10,371 nucleotides of DNA from Candidatus Pacearchaeota archaeon (GTDB lineage: Archaea; Nanobdellota; Nanobdellia; Pacearchaeales; GW2011-AR1), in NCBI GenBank assembly GCA_002688875.1, contig NZDU01000048.1, forward strand, positions 2,381-12,751, written 5' to 3'. Below are positions 1-6,238 of this stretch, piece after piece. Made by a program: the position numbers and the translations under genes. The notes under the pieces were generated by a model. It was not told the origin of the DNA. It searched no databases and saw only the letters and a program-made list of their open reading frames with translations. Numbering within the stretch: position 1 is the stretch's first letter; each line of letters starts with the position of its first letter.

Positions 1-44
1 AAGCCAAAATCGTTTACTAAATTTATAAAATACTGTAAACTCAT
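1..44 (-). CDS. Possible N-terminus of a further minus-strand phage gene (partial)
   Basis: An ATG on the minus strand at 44-42 opens 14 codons (MSLQYFINLVNDFG) that run off the left edge without a stop. An AAGG sequence on the minus strand at 58-55 lies 10 nt upstream and could be a weak ribosome binding site. It would be the third gene of the minus-strand group, 12 bases downstream of the oxygenase stop. The fragment is too short for any family assignment. It may be a chance open stretch, although the compact spacing fits a phage gene. Confidence 0.4.
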   Translation of the reverse strand, partial: MSLQYFINLVNDFG

Positions 45-56
45 TTTTTTACAACC

Positions 57-821
57 TTATTTTGGTTTATTTCTTAATACAAAATTAAAAGCCAAAGTAC
101 GTCTTAATCCTTTTCCTCTAAAAGGATAAACTGTATGTGGCAACCATGAAGGAAACATTGCAAACTTTCCTACTTCAGGTTTGATAGGATATTTAAAATC
201 CATAAACGTTTGAGGACTACCATATATAAATTCAAACCAACCTCCCATATCACTTCCGTCATTGTTCTCAATACAATCTGGAACCTTCAACCAACCTGCA
301 CAACTAATGTGACCATAATGTGCATGAGGCCTGCTAATTAAAGAACCTGCTACGCAATTAACAATCCAACTATTACTAACAAATAGTTCATGGTTTCTAA
401 AAGTAAAATTTATAAACGGATCAGATTCTACTATAGGATTTAAACTTTGACCATCTTTCATCTGATGGAAAGGAGTTGGAAAATTTGGAGATTCTCTTCT
501 ATACGAATTTGGTTCATTTGGTATATGGCTGTATATTTGATCCATATAATAATTTCCTGCTATTCTCATATAATCTAATAAACTATAATCACCAAGGCAT
601 CTTGACCATACTTCTTCATCTATGAGAGGTGAAAGACTGTTTGTGTCTGTGTACATATAGCTACCTTTGTTTTTTAATGCTAATTTTAATTCAGAAGCCA
701 TTACCTCATCTGCATTTTCATTAACCATATCAATATATGGTTGTTCTAAATTAAATTGTAAAATTGGCACACTAAAAGGTAAGTGCATTGTTCTTGTAGA
801 TATTTTAGTCTTTTCTTGCAT
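57..821 (-). CDS. 2OG-Fe(II) oxygenase, phage type (2OG-FeII_Oxy_5-like)
   Basis: This 254-residue protein is probably a 2-oxoglutarate and Fe(II)-dependent dioxygenase of the double-stranded beta-helix fold. The N-terminal FSVPI (residues 16-20) resembles the opening segment of the phage family. The first metal-ligand region is RPHAHYGH, with H166, H168 and H171; an HxH or HxD pair is expected there. The second is FPSWLPHTVYPF around 223-234, with H229 as the distal iron ligand. R240/R241 just before TLAFNF would bind the 2-oxoglutarate carboxylate. The reaction is probably hydroxylation of a protein, sugar or nucleotide, but the substrate cannot be read from the sequence. The gene overlaps the upstream membrane-protein gene by 17 nt. 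A second ATG at residue 12 (788-786) would remove this overlap and start nearer the family's usual beginning, so the true start is uncertain. No strong ribosome binding site favours either. Confidence 0.82.
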   Translation of the reverse strand: MQEKTKISTRTMHLPFSVPILQFNLEQPYIDMVNENADEVMASELKLALKNKGSYMYTDTNSLSPLIDEEVWSRCLGDYSLLDYMRIAGNYYMDQIYSHIPNEPNSYRRESPNFPTPFHQMKDGQSLNPIVESDPFINFTFRNHELFVSNSWIVNCVAGSLISRPHAHYGHISCAGWLKVPDCIENNDGSDMGGWFEFIYGSPQTFMDFKYPIKPEVGKFAMFPSWLPHTVYPFRGKGLRRTLAFNFVLRNKPK

Positions 822-1086
822 CTATTTTTCCATCTGCTCTAGCAATCCTATCTGTATCTGGTTCTAATCCTAAAGCATCATTCATTTGGGCATCTATTTT
901 AATAATATCATTATTCATAGTCTTTACTCTGTTATTTAATCCCATAATAATACCATGAATACTTTTTACTTGGGCTGTAACACTACCTAAAATGTATTTT
1001 ACTATAAAAAATATGAAAAAACCACCACCTAATGCTACTGCAATTGGAAATCCTAACTCTTTTATTAATAAAAAAATACTACCCAT
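805..1086 (-). CDS. Small membrane-anchored coiled-coil phage protein (holin-like topology, function unknown)
   Basis: A 93-residue protein with one hydrophobic helix at about residues 12-33, rich in Gly, Phe and Ile. A polar, probably helical or coiled-coil stretch follows at about 34-73. The C-terminal tail (residues 76-93) contains the pattern PDTDRIARADGKIDARKD. That combination matches my recollection of a small protein common in marine T4-like phages. Single-helix topology with a charged cytoplasmic tail is compatible with a holin, spanin partner or other envelope protein, but no lysis enzyme is nearby to support that. It is the first gene of the minus-strand group. Its ATG (1086-1084) faces the divergent promoter region and has no Shine-Dalgarno site. 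Its last 17 nt overlap the start of the oxygenase gene, which suggests translational coupling. Confidence 0.72.
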   Translation of the reverse strand: MGSIFLLIKELGFPIAVALGGGFFIFFIVKYILGSVTAQVKSIHGIIMGLNNRVKTMNNDIIKIDAQMNDALGLEPDTDRIARADGKIDARKD

Positions 1087-1099
1087 GTCAATTTATTTA

Positions 1100-1131
1100 T
1101 TGCTCATTAACTACTACTATTATATAATAGT
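1100..1131 (+). promoter_or_regulatory. Sigma70-like promoter inside a palindrome, driving the plus-strand genes from 1163
   Basis: A perfect TATAAT box at 1123-1128 lies 17 bp after TTGCTC (1100-1105), a weak -35 match that shares only TTG with the consensus. Transcription would begin near 1135, giving a leader of about 28 nt before the ATG at 1163. The box is embedded in an 18-bp perfect palindrome (1115-1132), so a mirror-image TATAAT reads on the minus strand (ATTATA at 1119-1124). That copy could serve the genes beginning at 1086. Its -35 candidate (plus-strand 1142-1147) is weak. Confidence 0.55.
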
Positions 1132-1132
1132 A
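1115..1132. repeat. 18-bp perfect inverted repeat between divergent genes
   Basis: The sequence TACTATTATATAATAGTA equals its own reverse complement. It sits midway between the minus-strand start at 1086 and the plus-strand start at 1163. It could be a dimeric repressor or activator site that overlaps the -10 elements of both directions. A smaller 10-bp palindrome, CTTATATAAG, follows at 1136-1145, just after the predicted plus-strand start of transcription. AT-rich palindromes also arise by chance in this composition. Confidence 0.6.
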
Positions 1133-1162
1133 TTGCTTATATAAGAAATTAAGGAGAACATT

Positions 1163-1342
1163 ATGTCAGACATACATGATAAATTAATTGCGGCTTGGGA
1201 ATCTTATACGATTGAGAACGAAAAGTTCACATCAAAAGGTGTCAAAGCGGCTGGAACAAGAGCAAGAAAGGCTTTGTTAGAAATAGCAAAAGCAACGAAA
1301 GAACGCAGAAAAGAAATTCAAGAAGCAAAATCTTCTGCATAA
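1163..1342 (+). CDS. Histone H1-like small basic protein
   Basis: A 59-residue lysine/arginine-rich protein. The centre reads KFTSKGVKAAGTRARKALLE (residues 21-40), and a basic helix rich in Lys, Arg and Glu follows (41-56). Small proteins of this pattern in marine T4-like phages are usually annotated as histone H1-like (Hc1-like), and DNA binding or compaction is assumed rather than shown. An acidic/polar N-terminus with IAAWESY (9-15) precedes the basic part. The start is secure: AAGGAG at 1151-1156 lies 6 nt before the ATG, one of the best ribosome binding sites in the window. It is the first gene of the plus-strand block, directly downstream of the divergent promoter, and 6 nt before the Smr gene. 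High expression would fit a nucleoid-type protein, but that is inference. Confidence 0.75.
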   Translation: MSDIHDKLIAAWESYTIENEKFTSKGVKAAGTRARKALLEIAKATKERRKEIQEAKSSA

Positions 1343-1348
1343 TGAACA

Positions 1349-1564
1349 ATGGACCTACACGGGTTAACGGTGCAAAATGCATACAATGAATTCAACCGTG
1401 CTGTTAATGATTGTAGGTCCAAAGGCATAAAAAAATTACACGTCATTACAGGTAAAGGACAAATACAAAAAGAGTTTATCCACTGGTGTGGTTCAAATCC
1501 AAAAATAAAAAATTGCATCATAAATTCAGATGGAGGAAGTTACCTGGTGAAGATTACAATATAA
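1349..1564 (+). CDS. Stand-alone Smr domain protein
   Basis: At 71 residues this is almost exactly one Smr domain, the small MutS-related fold found at the C-terminus of MutS2 and in free-standing Smr proteins. The diagnostic DLHGLTVQNA lies at residues 2-11, ITGKG at 33-37 and GGSYLVKI at 62-69, in the usual order. Cellular and eukaryotic Smr domains act as nucleases on DNA or RNA. Here the DLHG and TGKG motifs are both intact, so activity is plausible. There is no MutS2 ATPase part and no N-terminal extension, so the domain is reduced to its minimum. The ATG lies 6 nt after the histone-like gene and lacks a Shine-Dalgarno site. The radical SAM gene follows after 9 nt. Possible roles are cleaving host nucleic acid or resolving branched or stalled intermediates; the sequence does not decide. 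Confidence 0.85.
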   Translation: MDLHGLTVQNAYNEFNRAVNDCRSKGIKKLHVITGKGQIQKEFIHWCGSNPKIKNCIINSDGGSYLVKITI

Positions 1565-1573
1565 CTAATTTAA

Positions 1574-2869
1574 ATGGACATTACAAATAACAAATCATTT
1601 TGCGTTTACGCATGGACACATATGATGATAACAGCATCAGGCAAGCCTGTACGTGGAGAATATTGGCCTTGCTGTAACTGGACACCTCACGCCGATACAA
1701 TTTTAAAAGATAAAAAATTTGATGTAAAGAATAAAACAATTAAAGAATTTTGGCAATCAAAAGAAATGAATCACATACGAGAAAGGATGTTAGAAGGAAG
1801 ACCTATTCCTGGATGTACAGCCTGCTATCAAGAAGAACAATCAGGTACAGCAAGTTTAAGACAACAAGAAAACGAAGGTTGGGTCAGAATGAAAGAAGGA
1901 AAAACATTTTGGGACACCGTAGACCGTTGGGAGAAAAATAAAATTTGTGATTCACCAATTTCATTAGATATAAATTTTAGTTCATTATGTAACTTAAAAT
2001 GTAGAATGTGCTTTAGTGGATTAAGTAGTGAACTGGCTAAAGAACAATGGAGCATAATACAAAAAGAAGGATGGGAAGTAAATCATGAATTGATGAGATT
2101 TCAAACAGATGATTTAGAAATTATTGACCATGGTGATAATACAGAACTAATGAAACAACTATATGATTTATTAAAAGTTAATAGAAGGATATACTTAAAA
2201 GGTGGTGAGCCAACTCTTTTAAGAACTATGTATAATTTCTTGGATTATCCTGTTAATAACAATTACGCACAAAATATACAAATTAAATTTAATACTAATA
2301 TGACTAATGTACAAAAACAATTTGTAAAATTAATGGACAAATTTCGCAAAGTAGATTTAACTATGTCTATAGACGGTATAGATGCTGTACAAGAATATAT
2401 TAGAGCACCATCTAAATGGTCATCGATATCTAAAAATATAAATTATTTTATAGAAAATAATGACAAAGCAGACTTGATGGTTTCACCATGTTGGCAAATA
2501 TACAATGTGTTTAACATTTATGAACATTTAAAATATTTTGATAAATTATGTGAAAAAAGAAACATTGAAGTCACACCAATCTTGTTAGACTTTCCTATGC
2601 ATTATAGAATTGACGTACTACCTTACGAAGTAAGACAACAAGCAGTTGACAAAATTAAACAATGCTTTAAATTAAAAATAGCAAAGCAACCGACACTATA
2701 TAAAAAATTACATACACTCTTAAAAATTTTAATGAACAAAGACAGTCATAAAGATAGTAAAAAACATATGAAACAATTCTTTAAAATAACCGCCTTATAC
2801 GACAAATATAGATCACAATCTATAGAAAAATCTTTGCCTGAGCTATATAACCATGTTACAAAATATTGA
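1574..2869 (+). CDS. Twitch-domain radical SAM enzyme (first of two)
   Basis: A 431-residue radical SAM enzyme. The 4Fe-4S site is CNLKCRMC, with C139, C143 and C146 in the CxxxCxxC arrangement. GGEP at 210-213 helps bind the methionine of S-adenosylmethionine, and SIDG at 265-268 is the later strand motif. The twitch-like extra-cluster region lies before the barrel: C33/C34 in WPCCNW, then C81 and C84 in CTACYQEEQSG. These could hold an auxiliary Fe-S cluster. This N-terminal arrangement matches the 'twitch domain-containing radical SAM protein' family, which I recall from viral and bacterial genomes and whose substrates are mostly unknown. Related SPASM/twitch enzymes often modify peptides, but nothing here proves a peptide substrate. 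No Shine-Dalgarno site precedes the ATG. The 3' end overlaps the next gene by 17 nt if that gene starts at 2853. Confidence 0.88.
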   Translation: MDITNNKSFCVYAWTHMMITASGKPVRGEYWPCCNWTPHADTILKDKKFDVKNKTIKEFWQSKEMNHIRERMLEGRPIPGCTACYQEEQSGTASLRQQENEGWVRMKEGKTFWDTVDRWEKNKICDSPISLDINFSSLCNLKCRMCFSGLSSELAKEQWSIIQKEGWEVNHELMRFQTDDLEIIDHGDNTELMKQLYDLLKVNRRIYLKGGEPTLLRTMYNFLDYPVNNNYAQNIQIKFNTNMTNVQKQFVKLMDKFRKVDLTMSIDGIDAVQEYIRAPSKWSSISKNINYFIENNDKADLMVSPCWQIYNVFNIYEHLKYFDKLCEKRNIEVTPILLDFPMHYRIDVLPYEVRQQAVDKIKQCFKLKIAKQPTLYKKLHTLLKILMNKDSHKDSKKHMKQFFKITALYDKYRSQSIEKSLPELYNHVTKY

Positions 2870-3809
2870 AATGGCAAAGAAATTAGATAACGACTTATTG
2901 GACATACCTGAGTTTCTCAAGAACCAAATAAACGATAATGAGAAACAAACAAAACAAATCCCACTACCTGAAATTAAAGAAGAACCTAAATTCAAACCAG
3001 TATCAGAACCTGAGCCAGAACCTAAAAAACAAAAACCAAAGGTTGACATTCAAGAAAGAATGCAAAGACAAACACAAGATTATATTATCGACATTCGAGA
3101 TATAAACTATGCTACATTTGATAATGAATTACATGAACTATCAATACAAACTATCTACGACTACTGCAAAGATTGTGATATACCTGGAGCATACTGTTCT
3201 AGATTAATAGATGACATCGAAGACTTTAACAAGGAATATAAACAAATATTACATATAAGATTAATTCCTAAAAAAGAACGTACTGAAGATGAAAAAGAAA
3301 TTGAAGAAGGCTATGATTCATATTCTAACAAAGAAATGAAACAAATGATAGATATTCAAGATAAAGCAGTAGCACAAATACAACGATGGGCAAAATTAAA
3401 ACAAAGTCAACGTAAAGCACGAAAACCAAGAGCTATATCTGTAGAACGTATGATAAAAAAATTACAATACAAGGATGAAGATGAAAGATATAAACTAACA
3501 TCTATAGATCCTATTTTAATACCTAAATGTAAAATGCTTTGGTTATTCAACATTAAAACTCGCAAATTATCTCAATATAATGCTATGGGACCAAATGGAA
3601 TAATCATTAAAGGTACAACACTCAAAGATTATGATGATCGAAGTAGTGTATCAAAAACTGTACGAAAACCAGAAACTATATTGCCAAAACTTTTAACTAC
3701 GGATGGAAAAATAGCAATGCGTAACATTTGGGAATCTATTAAAACTACTGAAACTAAAAGTAATGGCAGAATTAATTTAGATACTATTCTACTCAAAGTT
3801 TTAAAATGA
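2853..3809 (+). CDS. Conserved marine-phage protein of unknown function
   Basis: A 318-residue protein with no known catalytic motif. Residues 36-65 are a low-complexity Pro/Glu/Lys linker containing EPEPEPKK. A helical domain at about 68-185 carries a Cys cluster (C105, C108, C115 in DYCKDCDIPGAYC), and a basic segment KARKPR follows at 188-193. The C-terminal domain (about 196-318) contains KMLWLFNIKTRKL, IIIKGTTLKDYDDRSS and GRINLDTILLKVL. This C-terminal pattern resembles a conserved T4-like phage hypothetical protein as I remember it. The start is ambiguous: ATG at 2853 overlaps the radical SAM gene by 17 nt, while an in-frame ATG at 2871 sits 1 nt after its stop. Neither has a Shine-Dalgarno site. 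It lies between the two radical SAM genes and overlaps the second by 4 nt (ATGA), so coupled expression is likely. It could be a partner, scaffold or substrate, or be unrelated. Confidence 0.75.
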   Translation: MLQNIEMAKKLDNDLLDIPEFLKNQINDNEKQTKQIPLPEIKEEPKFKPVSEPEPEPKKQKPKVDIQERMQRQTQDYIIDIRDINYATFDNELHELSIQTIYDYCKDCDIPGAYCSRLIDDIEDFNKEYKQILHIRLIPKKERTEDEKEIEEGYDSYSNKEMKQMIDIQDKAVAQIQRWAKLKQSQRKARKPRAISVERMIKKLQYKDEDERYKLTSIDPILIPKCKMLWLFNIKTRKLSQYNAMGPNGIIIKGTTLKDYDDRSSVSKTVRKPETILPKLLTTDGKIAMRNIWESIKTTETKSNGRINLDTILLKVLK

Positions 3810-4885
3810 AAAATTGGTGCGTAAATCCATTCTATCAACAAGCAATACGTAAGAAAAGTATAATTCCTTGTTGCTGGTTACGAGACTTTGATAAACAATT
3901 TAGTACAAAAAAGTTACAAGAAACTTTTGATAAAGGGTTAAAATCTAAATATTGTTCACATTGTTGGAATACAGAAAAATCTGGGCATGAAAGCAAACGC
4001 CTACAAGATAATAGATGGTTATCTTTCCATTCAAAAAAATCACTTAAAGAACTACACGAACATAGACATAATAAAAAAATACGTTCACTACAATTTACAG
4101 CAACTAATCTATGTAACCTAACTTGTAAAACTTGTGGACCAGATGATAGCACTAAATGGTATGCTGAACATAATCATTATAATAAAAACAAGTGGCACAA
4201 CCTTAATGAATCAAATACATCTAAAGTATCAGATGAAACATTATATGGTTTAGACTCACTAGAAATATTAGGTGGTGAACCTTTTTTAGATTGGAATCAT
4301 ATTACACTATTAGAAAGATTAATAAATCTTGGCAAAACCAAATTACACTTACAATATACAACTAATTGTCAGCAAATGCCACATCGTGAATTATTTAAAA
4401 TATTACAACAATTTAGTAATATCTATGTTACTCTATCAATCGATGGTATAGGTAAAGTTTTTAACTATATGAGATATCCAGGAAAATGGGATAAAACTGT
4501 AAAAATTGTACAAAAATTAAAAGACACTAACTGGAATGCAAATGTTTATAATACTTTAAGCAATATAAACATTTATTATTATGATAAAATGCTTGAATGG
4601 AATATGGAAAATTTTAATGCCACATCTCACAAATACCAATTCGTTCAAACACCATACTATATGTCTCCACAAGTTATGCCTTTAAAAATGAAAGATGCTA
4701 TTGCAAACAAGTTCAGTAAACATAAATTTTCCACATTACTTAAACCAATCGTCGAATACATTAATCAAGCCGATGGTAAAGAATCATTGCTTCAAACATT
4801 TAAATTTACCATTAACCAACAAGATTCTTTCCGAAAACAGAATCCTAAAAACTTTGTACCAGAAATAATTAATTACTTGTATTGA
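3806..4885 (+). CDS. Twitch-domain radical SAM enzyme (second of two)
   Basis: A 359-residue relative of the enzyme at 1574. The cluster motif is CNLTCKTC with C103, C107 and C110, GGEP is at 156-159 and SIDG at 211-214. The N-terminal auxiliary region is again present: C22/C23 in IPCCWL, then C50 and C53 in CSHCWNTEKSG. Both enzymes share the spaced pattern CxxC-x3-E-x-SG-x2-S-x-R-x2-(E/D)N in this region, so they are paralogs of one subfamily and not unrelated radical SAM proteins. This one is about 70 residues shorter, with less sequence before the auxiliary Cys pair and in the C-terminal half. The ATG lies in the ATGA overlap with the preceding gene and has no Shine-Dalgarno site, so translation probably relies on coupling. 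Its stop codon lies inside the -35 box of the clpP promoter. The substrate is unknown. Confidence 0.88.
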   Translation: MKNWCVNPFYQQAIRKKSIIPCCWLRDFDKQFSTKKLQETFDKGLKSKYCSHCWNTEKSGHESKRLQDNRWLSFHSKKSLKELHEHRHNKKIRSLQFTATNLCNLTCKTCGPDDSTKWYAEHNHYNKNKWHNLNESNTSKVSDETLYGLDSLEILGGEPFLDWNHITLLERLINLGKTKLHLQYTTNCQQMPHRELFKILQQFSNIYVTLSIDGIGKVFNYMRYPGKWDKTVKIVQKLKDTNWNANVYNTLSNINIYYYDKMLEWNMENFNATSHKYQFVQTPYYMSPQVMPLKMKDAIANKFSKHKFSTLLKPIVEYINQADGKESLLQTFKFTINQQDSFRKQNPKNFVPEIINYLY

Positions 4886-4910
4886 CAAATAAGTTAAACC
4901 GCAATACAAT
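4882..4910 (+). promoter_or_regulatory. Near-consensus sigma70 promoter for clpP
   Basis: TTGACA (4882-4887, 6 of 6) is followed by exactly 17 bp and then TACAAT (4905-4910, 5 of 6). Transcription normally starts about 7 nt after the -10 box, which falls on or beside the A of the clpP ATG at 4917. The message would then be leaderless or nearly so. The -35 box overlaps the TGA stop of the second radical SAM gene (4883-4885). This is the strongest host-type promoter in the window and makes clpP and the genes after it separately expressible. Confidence 0.75.
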
Positions 4911-4916
4911 AATAAT

Positions 4917-5510
4917 ATGCAAAATTCATTAGTACCCATAGTCATAGAACAAACATCAAAAGGTGAACGTTCATATGATATTTTTAGTAGACTACTTAAA
5001 GAACGTATTATATTCTTAACAGGACCAATTAATGACTCAGTATCATCGTTGGTATCTGCACAACTATTATTTTTAGAATCAGATAATCCAAAAAAAGATA
5101 TTAGTTTCTATATTAATTCACCTGGAGGATATGTATCATCTGGTTTAGCAATATATGACACTATGCAATTTGTTAAATCTGATGTATCAACTATGATAAT
5201 AGGACAGGCAAGTTCTGCCGCATCATTGTTGGCACAATCAGGAGCAAAAGGTAAACGATTTGCATTACCACATTCAAAAATAATGATACATCAACCATCA
5301 GGTGGATATTCAGGACAAGCCTCAGACATAGATATTCATGCCGCGGAAATACTTAAAACTAAAAAGCGATTAAATGAAATATATGTTAAACATACAGGCC
5401 AACCATTAGATATAATTGAAAAGAATATGGAACGAGATAAGTTCTTTACTTCACAAGAAGCACTTGAATTTGGTCTTATAGATAAAGTCATAGAACATAG
5501 ATCAGAATAA
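4917..5510 (+). CDS. clpP: ClpP serine peptidase subunit
   Basis: A 197-residue full-length ClpP subunit, closely resembling cellular ClpP from its first residues (LVPIVIEQTSKGERSYDIFS). ClpP forms a double-ring, 14-subunit peptidase that degrades proteins delivered by a Clp ATPase. The triad is intact: S100 in GQASSAAS, H125 in MIHQP and D174 in MERDKF. The spacing equals that of E. coli S97/H122/D171 with a constant offset of 3. Differences from the cellular norm are the catalytic segment (GQASSAAS against the usual GQAASMGA) and the start. The ATG is only 4 residues before LVP, so there is essentially no cleavable propeptide. An in-frame stop at 4890-4892 excludes a longer form with an upstream ATG. 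No ClpX, ClpA or ClpC is in the window, so it would have to use the host ATPase. Strong similarity to cellular ClpP makes it more likely an acquired host gene than a capsid-maturation protease. There is no Shine-Dalgarno site. Confidence 0.95.
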   Translation: MQNSLVPIVIEQTSKGERSYDIFSRLLKERIIFLTGPINDSVSSLVSAQLLFLESDNPKKDISFYINSPGGYVSSGLAIYDTMQFVKSDVSTMIIGQASSAASLLAQSGAKGKRFALPHSKIMIHQPSGGYSGQASDIDIHAAEILKTKKRLNEIYVKHTGQPLDIIEKNMERDKFFTSQEALEFGLIDKVIEHRSE

Positions 5511-5518
5511 TTATTGTT

Positions 5519-6238
5519 ATGGCAAGTAGGATTGCAACAGTAATTGGCAACGGTGAAAGTCGCAAAGACTTTGATATTAAAACAACTAACCTAATAGGTA
5601 TGACTGTAGGCTGTAATGCTGTATATCGTGATATGACTCCTAACTTTTTAGTATGTGCTGACCGTAAGATGATTAATGAACTACTAGAAGCCAAAGACAA
5701 TAAAGTTCCATGCCCATTATACACTAGACCACAATGGCTTAAATCATTTCCTAAACATAAATTTTTAGAAGTGCCAGAATTACCTTATGAAGGACAAGAA
5801 AGAATTGATGACCCATTCCATTGGGGGACTGGTCAGTTTGCTACATTGGTAGCACTTTCAAATGGTCATGGTGGATGGTTAGGTCGAAAGGCTCAAACTG
5901 TATTTTTACTTGGATTTGATTTATATGGTGTAGGTAAAGGACAAAAATTACATAATAACATATACAAAGATACAGAAAACTATTGGGATGCCAATAGACA
6001 CGCAGTTCCACATCATTATTGGGAATATCAGATGTCTAAAATATTTGAATGTTATCCTAATGTAAACTTTTTTCAAGTTAATGCAGAAGGGTGGAAAATT
6101 CCAAAAGATTGGGGACAATGGTCTAATTTTAATTTCATTACTTTAGATGAATATAGTGAATTCATTACAGAATTTCAACAACAAAAAATATTAAAGGATA
6201 AAGAAGCAATTATAAATGATCTCAAAAAACGAATCTAA
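5519..6238 (+). CDS. GNGESR-motif protein 1 (DUF115/MptE-like or GT42 sialyltransferase-like)
   Basis: A 239-residue protein of a family I recognise only by fold-like motifs. A glycine-rich nucleotide-binding-type strand-loop, VIGNGESR (8-15), comes first, then GCNAVYRD (31-38) and FLVCADRKM (43-51). WGTGQFAT (102-109), VFLLGFDLYG (128-137) and NNIYKDTENY (146-155) follow. This order resembles DUF115/MptE-like enzymes and the Campylobacter Cst-type (GT42) sialyltransferases. In the latter GNGPS, a CN-x-FY element and a later I-Y-L-x-G-I-D-F-Y strand occur in the same order. The protein may therefore bind a nucleotide, nucleotide-sugar or pterin diphosphate, but the reaction is not determined. 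No signal peptide or membrane segment is seen. It starts 8 nt after clpP without a Shine-Dalgarno site. It overlaps its paralog by 23 nt. Confidence 0.68.
   Translation: MASRIATVIGNGESRKDFDIKTTNLIGMTVGCNAVYRDMTPNFLVCADRKMINELLEAKDNKVPCPLYTRPQWLKSFPKHKFLEVPELPYEGQERIDDPFHWGTGQFATLVALSNGHGGWLGRKAQTVFLLGFDLYGVGKGQKLHNNIYKDTENYWDANRHAVPHHYWEYQMSKIFECYPNVNFFQVNAEGWKIPKDWGQWSNFNFITLDEYSEFITEFQQQKILKDKEAIINDLKKRI

Noticed and set aside
2645..2675. TTGACA inside the first radical SAM gene as a promoter
   Set aside because: No -10 box with a reasonable match is found 16-18 bp downstream. A TTGACA near 3041 fails in the same way.
3835..4152. Minus-strand open frame of 105 codons
   Set aside because: It lies entirely opposite the second radical SAM gene, which has clear motifs. 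The minus-strand protein shows only shadow composition.
6211..6218. TATAAATG, close to the T4 late promoter TATAAATA
   Set aside because: It overlaps the start codon of the second GNGESR gene inside the first. The match is one short of consensus and likely chance in AT-rich DNA.
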